Part shown: one piece after another, positions 1-10,071 of the stretch | Layout of the letters: every line of letters begins with the position of its first letter | Numbering within the stretch: the stretch's first letter is position 1 | Translations under genes and position numbers: made by a program | The notes under the pieces: generated by a model | Databases searched by the model: none | The model's input: the letters and a program-made list of their open reading frames with translations, nothing else | What the model was told of the DNA's origin: nothing | From: Oreocharis arfaki | Taxonomy: Eukaryota > Chordata > Aves > Passeriformes > Paramythiidae | Length of the DNA stretch: 64,000 nucleotides | Direction of reading: 5' to 3' | Assembly: GCA_013398015.1 (NCBI GenBank) | Contig: VZRR01012752.1 | Span: 372,001 to 436,000, forward strand

Positions 1-3000
1 AAGCATTTATCAGGGTAAAAGTGCCAGGAAGAACCAAAATTGCATATTCCTTGTCCTATCTGACATTTTTTGTCATGGAATTTGATTTATGTTGTAGGGG
101 CATGACACCACTGCATATATGTACTGTGTCCTATTTTCTAGAATTTGTTTGAAATCATTGTAGTTCTGAATAATTTTCCAGATGAACAGTTTTTTGGTAT
201 CTCAGTCATCTTAAAAGTATTTTGAGCATCATCTCTCTTTTGTCATGATGTCATATCTTATTTTTTAGTGATGGCAATGCTTTTGAGATACTTTGTTCTT
301 ATATGCAGGAAATGTTTTTAAAATGTTTTCTGTAAGAGTCATATCCTTGTTTTAATTGGGCAGTAAAAAATAAAATTCCATCTTTTCATTTGAGACTTTT
401 TAGTAAACTGTAGTTATTCAAATCTGGGGGGAGGTAACCCATCTTTCTGGTGAGGAAAGAAAGACATTTTATGGAAGATACGGATATAAAGAAAGCATGT
501 CCAGATCTAGATATTTAACCTTTTCACTGCAGTTTTTAACTTTGTCAAAATTCTTTTTGCTTGATTATGCAATGAAGACAGTTATCTTCAGGCTTGATAG
601 AATATTTTATTAACTGTGCTTTGGAGAATTATGAGGAGATTGTATTTTGTCAGCTAGTCACCAATCTCAGAAAATACATGTACCTTTATTACCTGTCTGC
701 TGTGAGCAGCAAATTCTGCGATCTGAACGTGCTGCTTTGAAATGGCCCAGTATTTATTTCACATAATTATGCAGATTCTTTTCTCCAGTAAACTGCTCTG
801 TGTGTTGATTTTCTTGTGTCCATCATCAGACTGAGCAGTTCTGTCATTTAGTCTTACTACTATTATATGTTACAGTGGGTTGGCTTGCTACTGGAGATAA
901 AATCACTTTATTTACAAGATGACTCAGAGAATTGAACAATACACACAAATGTATTGCAGACTCTGATAGTGAAACGTGAGAGTGCTGAGGCATAAATGCA
1001 GGCTAAGAATGTTTTTATTGTAGTTTCTGTTTTTTTCCTGTTGAGGATAAATACAAATCAAACAAAGGTGCTTTTGCAATACTACCAGGGTAGTTTTCTT
1101 ATTGTGCTGTTTCATTTCTTCAGCAGGTTGGGCTTTGCACGCAGATTTAAATTGTTATTAGCATCGTGAAAAATTCAGTGAGAGACTGAAATTTCATCCT
1201 TTATGTGCAGCCATGATAAAAAAAAAACACCAGCAAGAGTCCTGATTCGGTTCCTACTGCAATTTGATTATTCATAAAGTGCCTAGGCTATTCGATTTTT
1301 TTAATGAGGAATACTTTTTAAAAATAAACTTTAAATAGGTTATTCTAGTGACTTCACAGTTAACATTTAATTAAAAAGAACTACACAGATCCTTGCTGAA
1401 GTGAAGCTGATTTATGTTTCCTTTTTCGAATGTAAATACTGGTGAAGAAAAGGAGACGAAAGAAGAAATTAATTTCAGGTCCAGGAAGTTGTGATTACAA
1501 AAGGCTTAGTACAAGATTTCAGCTATGATATACCTCGCAGTTCTTTAAACAAGGTGACCTTGTATATATTCTCTTTATTCAGTCATTTGTTATGAAGATA
1601 CCTCTTGTATTTTTCATCTCCATTTTGTTCTCTTTGATGGCAAGCCCAGAAGAGAGTTTATATAATCTGCAAGTATTATTGCAAGAGGACAGTTTTCTCT
1701 GTCATGCAGCTGAGGTTACACAGATCACTAGTTTAGTGTTTGAAGGAATTAGAAGAGAGATTTACAGAAGGTGGTGCATCTCTGTGAAAATGAAAGAGAA
1801 GTTAAAGCTGACGTTGTGTTTGCAAAGTCTGGACTTTTAAATTGCTAAAGCTTTTTTTTGGCAAAAAGATTAACATGACCTTTAATTTTCTTCCTCTAGA
1901 ACAGGCCTTTCTAACCTGCTGTGGTTCAGGACACCAGCCTTCAAATCGTGGCTCTGTTTATTAGGATTTGCATTCTAATTTCTTTGGGTACAAAGCCAAG
2001 TATTTCTCTGCATGTCGCCTTCCTGTGGGCTTCTTAATTGATCAGAGGTTTAGCTGTAGTGTTCTGACCTGGGAAATATGTCTCCCTGAGCAGTGCTTGC
2101 TGTAGCACAATGCTGAAAATTTGGCTGAACATTTAAGATGTTTTTATGTTAGATGTGGTAAGAAACTTCTTTTTTCTAGACCATTACCCGTAAAACAAAA
2201 TCAATTCTGGTAAGTCCAAAATTATATTGTCATAAGGGATTTTTAAGCTTTGAAGCATAACACTGTTTAGAAATAATCAAGAAACATGCAGAGAACAGAA
2301 AATGACCCTTAACTAGCAAATGAAGACCAGAGTCGCAACTTCTTGTGCCAAATGAGTTTCTGAGGAATGTATAATTCATTTCAGTAACTTTGTGCTTTCC
2401 ATTGCTGGGTTTTTTTATACAGTGTATTACCTTGTTAAAATATGCCATCTCCTAAATGCTACTGTTTAGCAAGGTTTAGGAAAATATATTAACACCTTTA
2501 AATCCTCTGACTGCAAATCCGACACTATGACAGAATCTGTAGGGTTCAGCTGACTGAATGTTGGTGCCACCTTCGTAAATATCTATACCTAAGCTAGTTC
2601 CCTTGTGTTCCCTTTACATCCAAAGCAAGAAGAAGGTACTTCTAGTGCATAGTTTGTATCATTTTGAAGTAGACATCTGAAAAGATGAGCTATTTTCTCA
2701 AAGTGCCAATTTCTTCCCAAACTGAAAACAGGGAGAGGCTAGACTGGCTAGCTCTCATATTGACATCTACTTTGTGCAAACAACAGGGTTTGGTGACATG
2801 AATCCTACACCTTGTTCATGCCCCTAGGTTGTTCAGGACCATCATTATTCAGGCCCCTGTTCCACTGTTCCTCTTGTATAACTTCAGGTGCCCAATTGAA
2901 TTCAACTTGATTTTTTATGGTTCTCTCATTAGAATATGGGAATACAAAGCATAAAAGATAATATAAATCTCTAAAAAAACCCAGCAAAATACCAGTTAAC

Positions 3001-3587
3001 AATCATTCTTGGGCATGAAAGTAGAATCACATTAAGATCTGGAAGAAGAAGAAAGTGCAAATAGGATTTCAGTGGGTAAATACAGGAATGGTCACCATTC
3101 TTATGCAAGAGCAAAAGATTAACCACATTTCACATTTCAGGGGCAACTTCAGTTAAGGCTGATGTGATGCCTTCACAGAAGAGGGCATCTTTCATCTGCA
3201 GAATTAAACTCTTAAAGCCTTCCTCCTATGAAAAGAGAAAAAACAGTGTTTTAATTATTTTTCAAATGTTCACCTAGAAGTCTTACTTTCATGCCTGCTA
3301 TCCTGAAGACTTCCCTTATACTGGGATCAGTTGTCCCACCACATGGAGTCAGTTTGGGCTATTATATTTCTGACTTTAGCAGATAATTCTCTTTTCCCAA
3401 AAGCTTCATTGCAGCTATTTCCTTCAGCAATTTCTTTGGGAATTCTCCAAAAGGTAAATCAGTATTATGGTTGTTAGAAGGATAGAGTAGTATACAGAGT
3501 AGTAAATGGTGGCATAGAACATAATAAAAGAAGTTAAATGGAAAAAAAATTAAGGAAGATTGAATAAACTCATTGGAAAGAAGATAG
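1..3587. other. AT-rich non-coding sequence, no feature recognised
   Basis: I see no repeat family, exon or RNA gene here. Open frames are all short; the longest is 82 codons on the plus strand at 1592-1840 and has no recognisable domain. Short A and T runs are scattered throughout. It is best read as intergenic or intronic DNA. Confidence 0.6.
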
Positions 3588-3850
3588 CACACAATCTCAG
3601 AATGGCTGAGGTGGGAGGGGACCTCTGGAGGTCATTTGGTCCAATCACTGCTGAAGAAGGGCCGCCTAGGGCAGGCGGTGGAGGACCATGTGTACTTGTC
3701 TTCTGAGTGTCTTCAAGGATGAAGATTCCATATCTCCCTGGACAAACTATGCCAGTGCTCAGTCACCTTCACAGAAAAAAGGTGTTTTGTGCTGTTCAGA
3801 AAGAACCTCCTGTGTTTCAATTTGTGCCCATTGCCTCTGGTTCAGTACGC
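3588..3850 (-). mobile_element. CR1 LINE fragment, 3' end, antisense
   Basis: Read on the minus strand, this is the 3' terminal part of a CR1 non-LTR retrotransposon. On the plus strand it starts with a diverged terminal motif (CTCAGAATGGCTGAGGTGGG), then GGGACCTCTGGAGGTCAT and a following TCCAATC, which is the CR1 tail in reverse. Further right, the segments around 3725-3850 match the CR1 3' UTR in order: CTTCAAGGATGAAGATTCCA, the 'gacaaactatgccagtgctc' stretch, a CACCTTCACAG segment and a closing 'tgcccattgcctctgg' stretch. The copy is 5' truncated, as is usual for CR1, and carries many substitutions, so it is not recent. The left boundary is good to a few bases; the right boundary is approximate. 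Confidence 0.9.
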
Positions 3851-5300
3851 TAATTCAAAGGAAATGAGCTGTACAGGAAAGCAATGGCAGAAGAAAAAAA
3901 ATAGAAATTCGATTGGAAAAGAATAGACAAAATTTGAGGGTATCACCTGTCCACTGCTCAGAAGAGTGGAACCAAAACGGTAAAACCACAAGGATTGTTA
4001 ATGAAGTAGTGAGATCACTGAAGCTACCTAAAATGGGAAAATGAAATAAGTTTGATGAGATAACATCAAACACATTGTTAACTTGCAAAATCTACCCAAA
4101 ACTGATAGAGGAAAAAAAATTATCTGAATTTTACTTTTTCCCCCCATAGTTTCATTATTGATTACATTTGTACTGTCTCTATTTGGGCACTTTTTTTTTG
4201 GTAGTCTGGCAAAAAACTTCTGCCAATATGCTATTGTGTATATTTATTCTTCTTCTGTATCAAATTAATTTTTTATCCTGAATAACTCCAGCATTATTTG
4301 TATTTTCTCTTTCTTTTCTTCTTTCTTTTGCTGATCTCTACCTTATTTTCACTCTAGGCATATTTTTCCACTTATCTCTGCCTTCCCCATGCTGTACTCA
4401 CTGTACTCAATCATTTTTGTATTGCACAGATTACCAGTTCTTCTCCATTTCTCACCTTCCATCTGTTTTTCCTTGATATGTAAGCCAAGAGATGGCTACT
4501 GCAAGACTGTTATCTAGCCTTAAATTCATAGTATTATCTGTTACATTAAAATGTGCTGTCCGATGTGGATAATAAACTCCTGCATCTGGTTTGTTTTCCC
4601 ATACAGAGTAATCAGTGATGCAGATTCAGACAGTGTATTCCAAATGAATCACCTGTATCAAGATGCAAATATAAATGTTGCCTAAAAAGAGGATTAGCGT
4701 CTTTCCTCAGCAATACATCACATTATACCTACTGTAAAAACAGCAGATTTCCAACACAGAAGACCTATTCTAAAAATTAAAGAATACCACATGGAAAAGT
4801 TATGTGTTATTTAATAAAGTGTATCATAATAACATCTATCATAAAATGTAAAATGTGTCATATTAAAAATTTTCCTTGATTTTTTGTGATTCACAATGAA
4901 GCATATTATTTTGGCAGGGAGTTCAGAAAGTAAAATGGTAATGTGACATTCATTATGACATAATAATTGGTCTTAATACACAAGTTGTAGCACAAATGAT
5001 ATTCTTACAGAACTGAGCATTCAGAATTTAGTAGGTTCCAAAATCATAAGTCAATTAAGAGCTAAAGACAAATACCCTCAGAAATAATTTAAACTCATTT
5101 GTTAGACTTACTGCTTCTAATAGACCTGTACCATAGTTTTTAATCCACATTCTTCCTACCTACATCACAAATAAACTGATTGCCTTCAATAATGTTACTG
5201 TGGAAAAACTGTTGTTCAAGGAAATCCTGTCTACTCAAAAGTTCCTCCAAGTTGTCATTTTTATAGGAAATGTTTAGATGGTTTAGGGAATTTGTAAAGA
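3851..5300. other. Non-coding stretch with a pyrimidine-rich tract
   Basis: No gene or repeat family was recognised. A strongly pyrimidine-biased tract lies at about 4302-4329 (runs of TTTC and TTCT). All open frames are under 80 codons. Confidence 0.55.
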
Positions 5301-5326
5301 TTTTAGTTTAGTTTAGTTTAGTTTAG
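5301..5326 (+). repeat. (TTTAG)n short tandem repeat
   Basis: The five-base unit TTTAG, equivalently GTTTA, is repeated about five times without interruption. It ends four bases before a perfect palindrome. This is an ordinary pentanucleotide microsatellite; it is not the TTAGGG telomeric unit. Confidence 0.9.
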
Positions 5327-5330
5327 ATTG

Positions 5331-5346
5331 ACTTCTAATTAGAAGT
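5331..5346. repeat. Perfect 16-bp palindrome with TAATTA core
   Basis: ACTTCTAATTAGAAGT is identical to its own reverse complement. The centre TAATTA is the classic homeodomain core and would present two symmetric half sites. The palindrome is seen directly; any binding role is inference. It directly follows the TTTAG tandem. Confidence 0.85.
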
Positions 5347-5954
5347 GTTTATTTTGAAAGGGAGAATGTCAGAGAGTTATTAGTTAAGTTTAGGTTTTTG
5401 AGGAGTGTTTTTAGGTAGTAAGTGAAGTCCAGGGTCTCTTTTAGAGATTCGGATTAGCCCAAAACCCCAAGATCACATAAGAGTGCATTTGCTCTGTTTT
5501 GCCTGTTGTTTTCTTGCACAGTCTATGCTGAAATAATGCTTGAGGTAGAACATGTCTGTTCCAGGTAAAGCTCCTATTGACTCCTTTGACAGGAAGATGA
5601 TTGTGGAAACTAACAGTCTTCTTAAGTAGAATGACTATGTTTGTTCAGTGACTTCGCACCACATGTAAAATGGCCCTGCTTGCTATTGCTATTTTGTCAG
5701 ACTAAACTAGTCTTTTTCACTTCAAAGAGATCCTTCCTAACTGTTTCAAAGTCCATGAAGACGTGTTTTATTAAAGGCTTTATCAGTATGGTGGAAGCAG
5801 ATTTTCTAAGAAATCCTATTGACTTCTTGAGTCAATTATTCTGTTAAAGCTGTTTATATGGTTTTCAGAACATGAGCTTACAGGAAAGAGGTAATGTTGC
5901 TATTTTCTGGGATGCTGAAGGTTTTTATATTGTTACCTACATTATTCTTTTCAG
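5347..5954. other. Non-coding stretch, nothing recognised
   Basis: This is AT-rich sequence between the TTTAG repeat and the first CR1 of the 6-7.5 kb pair. One 68-codon open frame (5641-5847, plus strand) has no recognisable content. Confidence 0.5.
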
Positions 5955-6318
5955 AACTGTGGAGTATTTGAGGCTGTAAGGTGCCTCTGGAGATGATCTT
6001 CTTCACCTCTCTTCCTCAAGGCAAGGTGACCTGAAGCTGGTCACCGAGGTGCTTTTCCATTTAAGTTTGGAATATCTCCAAGGAGGAAGACTACACAGCC
6101 TCTCTGGGCAACCTGTGCCAGTATATGGCTTCCCTCACAGTAGAAGGAACACCTCCTATGATGTGCCCTTAATGCAGCCCAGGAGGCAGCTGGTCTCCTT
6201 TGCCACTGGGCACATTGATGGCTCATGGTCAGCTTGTTGTCCACCATCTCCCTGAGTCATTTTCTGCAGAACTGCTTTCAAGCCAGCCAGACCAGGCCTG
6301 TATTGGTGCAGGAATTAG
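5955..6318 (-). mobile_element. CR1 LINE fragment, antisense, with internal deletion
   Basis: This is a minus-strand CR1. From left to right on the plus strand it shows a decayed 3' tail (TTGAGGCTGTAAGGTGCCTC), then GGAATATCTCCAAGGAGGAA, then TCTCTGGGCAACCTGTGCCA and CCTCACAGTAGAAGGAAC, all 3' UTR landmarks. Near 6162-6172 it jumps directly to AATGCAGCCCAGGAGGC and then CATTGATGGCTCATGGTCAG, CTTGTTGTCCACCA and TTCTGCAGAACTGCTTTC. Those belong to the reverse transcriptase C-terminal coding part. From memory of the CR1 consensus, roughly 350 bases between the two blocks are missing. The open frames that cross this segment are shadows of the element. Confidence 0.88.
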
Positions 6319-6480
6319 CACTATCGGTGTTTATGCTCTGGAACAATGTGAAGAAAAGTGGATTAATCATTTAATCATGTGACATCTAGAGGAGCAAAAT
6401 ACTCAGAATATTTAGCTGGCTGAAGACAGCAGTAAATCCACTCCCTTACTTTTCTCTACTTACCCCCAAATAAGCCCATG
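6319..6480. other. Spacer between two CR1 copies
   Basis: I could not match this sequence to CR1. It may be unique DNA separating two insertions, or CR1 sequence too decayed to recognise. Confidence 0.4.
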
Positions 6481-7520
6481 TTGCTCAACCTTTCTTTTCA
6501 TGTTGTGTGCCCAAAGTTGATTCATCCAATTTATCAAAATCTTCCTTGTGTTAGGGATCCTAGAATTGTGCAGAATACTCTGGATGCAGTCTCAGGTGCT
6601 GTGTACAGAAGGATCACTTACCTTGTTTTGCTGACCTCACTTTCTAATGCAGCCCAATAATAGTTTCTAATGCATTTGACCTTCATTGCTCACCTTTCTG
6701 CGCAACTGATCTTCCTCAACCAGTCTTGTTACCCGATGATATTCCATTCCAGACACAGGACTTGAATTTTCTCTTGTTGAACTTTCTGAGTTTCCAGTCA
6801 GCCCATTTCTCCAGTCTCTTGATGGAGAGAGAGACTCCATGTTCTCTTGTTCTCTCCCTGAACAGCAGCCCTGCCCTCGAGCGTCCTGGTTTTGCGATTT
6901 TCCGCTGGCTTCCTCTTGGTGTGTTCTGTCTCTTTTTTCAGGCTTTCGATAAAAATATCCTTCACAACAGTGATCCCAAGGAACACCGCTACCAGCTGGG
7001 CTTCATGCCATTGACCACAATCCTTTAAGAGCAGCAGTCCAGCTAATTTTCTATCAATATTATAGTCCACCTACTGAAATTATATCGCCACTTTGCTTAA
7101 AGGATACAATGGGAGACCACCCTGAAAACTGTAGCAAAGACAGAGTAGATGACATCCAGTGCTTTCCCATCAGCTGCATAGCTGATCATCTCGTCACAGA
7201 AAGCTATTAAGTTGCTCAAGCCTCTGCTCTTGCTCTTTTTAAATCAGTAGTGATTAAATTGGTTCCCAGTCTCCTTGAGTCCGTCATATGCCCAGATAAA
7301 GAATCCAGGAGGGTTTGCTCCATAAACTCCTCACTGACATTAGAACGTCTGCTTTGTAGTTGTTCAGTTCATCCCACTCTTCCTGGGTCTGATGTTTGTA
7401 TTTTACCAGTCACCAGGAACCTCCCATGATTGCTACAACCTTTCTAAGGTCCTCTAGTGTAGCTTTGCACTGACACTGGTCAGTTCCCTCAGCACTGTCT
7501 TGTTTACTGAAAAAACTCCT
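6481..7520 (-). mobile_element. Old CR1 LINE reverse transcriptase region, antisense
   Basis: This is a diverged minus-strand CR1 of about 1 kb. Landmarks in plus-strand order are: TTCCTTGTGTTAGGGATCCT followed by a GTGCAGAATACTCTGGATGC-like stretch and ATCACTTACCTTGTTTTGCT near 6540-6640; the CAGTCAGCCCATTTCTCCAG stretch near 6796-6815; CAGCAGCCCTGCCCTCGAGC near 6863; ACACCGCTACCAGCTGG near 6983; TAGATGACATCCAGTGCTTT near 7145, matching the CR1 block for 'VDVI/FDTV'; CAGTCACCAGGAACCTCCCA near 7408; and CAGTTCCCTCAGCACTGTCT near 7480. Order and orientation fit the RT domain read backwards. No frame stays open across it, so it is a dead copy. It repeats a CR1 interval also present in the left neighbour (AATGCAGCCCA occurs in both), so these are two insertions, not one. 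Confidence 0.82.
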
Positions 7521-10008
7521 TCATCTTAGATGCTGTGCTTTAGCATGCGTAGTTCTGCTTCTCTCTTCCTCCCTGTACACATAAACATCAAGAAAGAGAG
7601 AAATGTACAGCTTAATGTAGAGAAATTCCAAGCCAGTGATAGAAAAATACAGATCTTCAAGAAAATCTTAGAAGAGAACATAGCTTAGATGCCTGAACTT
7701 TTTGAAGTCAAAGGGAGTTTTGCTGCTTAGTTCAATAGATCAAAAAATTCACTCACACATATTTATGACTGTAAAATTTGGAAATTAAGCTGCCTTTGAA
7801 TTAAGTGTAGAAATTTCTTTGGATCTTGTTCTAAAGTTTTAGAGAGAAAAAATAATTGGAACTGGAAAAAAAATAAAAGAAATTAAAAATTGGAGCATTT
7901 ACAGTTTTTTTTTTCTGTAAACTCTTGTCTAATTCTGTTAAAAAAATGCGGTGTGACCGTCATGAAAATTCATTTCAATTTTTTGATTGACAGCAGATAT
8001 TGATAATGGGTTAATTTTAACCCATTTATGTAACTCTGTTCGTACAACATTGGTTAATACTCAAGCTAGATACAGCTAAAAACACAAAAAGAAAGAAAAT
8101 GTTTCCTAAATATATACTCCACTAGTCACATTTACTGAACTGTAAGACATGTATCTACAAACCCTTAGAAAAAAGGAAAGGATTAGTTTTGATCCACGTG
8201 AAATAGTAAATTCAGCTGAAAAGGCATAGAAATGATTATGCTAGAGCAACTGGGCTCTTAATCCAGTCTGTTTAATAGAAACTGAAAAAGAACACATTCT
8301 ACTTTTAATATTTGCAAATTGCTTGGTTGGGGAGAGTTATTTTTGCTGTTGGCAACAGTTTAGTTAGGATCTGTTTTCTTTAAATTTCAGTTCTGCAGCA
8401 CATATTTAGAACAAATGTGTTAACATTTGTTTGCTTGTTCTAATAATGCTAATTTTACCTCATTTAAAGTCCTGTCTGATCAACTCAGAAAATTTTTTTC
8501 ACCCTGTGCCTCAATATAAAATCTAATAGTGATGGTGTGACTTTCTCACCAACTTTTCCTTAAGGAAGCAATAGGTCTTGTTTTGTTACCTGGCATGGAG
8601 GAACTAGGCAAGGAGAGTGAGACAAAGAGCCTTTTATCATGGACTAGTATGGCATGTGCCATTTTCATGCCATGCCTATCACATGGACTTCCTTTTTGTG
8701 GATCTGAAGAACGTCCAATCAGTCAGTCTGAAACCCATGCTGAAGATCCTGCTTGGCAAGGCAAAATTCTTAGTGAGGTTGTGTCTTATGGAAGTTCCTC
8801 CAGACCTTTCCCAGAGTCTCAAAGAATTCCTCAGAATGGTCTAGCATACACATTTCTTTCCTACTGTAAAAAAAAGGGTGTCAAAACCACTGAAACATCT
8901 AATTTTGCTATGCTGTCATCTGTTCATGAAATTAGATCATTGAAGGGTAGTGGTGTTTGGGTAGGACAGGATTTGGTTACCTAAAAGTAATTTTGCTGAT
9001 GCCATTTGAAACACTCTGTTGATCTAAACCCACTACCTGGGGCTGGAAAAGATGATACACTTCAGAGAGATTTGCACCCTTCTTGCTTCTCAGAATAAAA
9101 CCCAGAATACCAGTGGCAGGTAAAATGGCCCAGACTTCCACCATTGCACATCTAAATCCTGTATTGAGTGGTTGGACAGCTGAATCATTCTTTAGTCTCA
9201 GGGACAGTGCCTGCATCTCTGCAGAGTAAAGCAGCTTAACCACCTAGATTTTGGTGGTCATAATCTCTAAATGAATCCCACTCTGGTTGCCTTGACTCTC
9301 ATTAAAGACAACTCTTCTAGAGTGCATCCCCTGCACTATTTTATATGTTTGCCATCAGATATTTTGTATCCTTAAACTTCCTGTTTCTTCTTAGTCATGA
9401 TTGAGTGATGCCACATGTCTGATTTTTGTGTATTCCACCCCGATTGTGTTTGGCAGCTCAGTGGTGCAGCTAAACGATGCAGAGTGATTTTGACAGAGAA
9501 AGTATTGAATCTTGTTGTCAACAAGATGCATGATACATCAAATTAATTGTCTTCCAAATAATGAGGAAAGGAGAGTCTGTCATAACCTACCTGGATGTTT
9601 TCTAGATTAAAGAGCATTCCAATTGTTTTTTGTGATAGTTTGCTATTATCACTTATCACACCTTAATTATGGCTATTTACATTGCTTTTCCAATTTCTGT
9701 CTCTCATATTTAGCACAAATTATTCTTCCCTGGGTAATACTGATATTGTGCAGCATAGTGATTAAGTAAATACGGATGTTTCAGCAAATTGGCCCCTCCT
9801 TCTAGCTAAAGAGGCCTGGAAAAGAAGTGAAGAATGATAGAAATGGAAAAGTTATTGCTCAAACATCAAACATAAAGAACTTGTTAAATTTCTAGCTCAG
9901 GAGAACTGGATGTTATACACCTGCATTCAAAAATTAAACCCACTGTAATAATATAGAGGAGTGTGAGGAGTAAATTTCCCCACTTTTCTTGTTCTTTATT
10001 TTATAAAC
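7521..10008. other. Non-coding stretch, no family recognised
   Basis: No exon or repeat family was identified. The largest open frame is 133 codons on the plus strand (8583-8984). It shows no domain, signal peptide or convincing composition and overlaps a 75-codon frame in another phase. A cluster of GATA-type motifs lies at 9633-9659. Confidence 0.5.
9633..9659. promoter_or_regulatory. Candidate GATA-factor motif cluster
   Basis: Three WGATAR matches fall within 27 bases: TGATAG at 9633-9638 on the plus strand, and TTATCA (TGATAA on the minus strand) at 9646-9651 and 9654-9659. The two minus-strand sites are eight bases apart. The motif is short and common in AT-rich DNA, so function is only a suggestion. 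Confidence 0.25.
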
Positions 10009-10024
10009 ATATATATATATATAT
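10009..10024. repeat. (AT)8 dinucleotide repeat
   Basis: This is an uninterrupted AT dinucleotide run. It is followed immediately by a two-copy AT-rich tandem duplication. Confidence 0.9.
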
Positions 10025-10071
10025 GAAATACCTAGAGATATATAGATACAGATATATGAAATATCTAGATG
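10021..10071 (+). repeat. Two-copy 33-bp tandem duplication, AT-rich
   Basis: ATATGAAATACCTAGAG at 10021 recurs as ATATGAAATATCTAGAT at 10054, a period of 33 bases with a few substitutions. The sequence between is composed of GATA/TATA units, so replication slippage is the likely origin. Confidence 0.7.

Noticed and set aside
6041..7070. Several overlapping open frames of 60-100 codons
   Set aside because: They lie in the two decayed antisense CR1 copies and are short, mutually overlapping leftovers.
8583..8984. 133-codon plus-strand open frame as a possible gene or exon
   Set aside because: No domain was recognised, an overlapping frame in another phase is also open, and there are no convincing splice sites.
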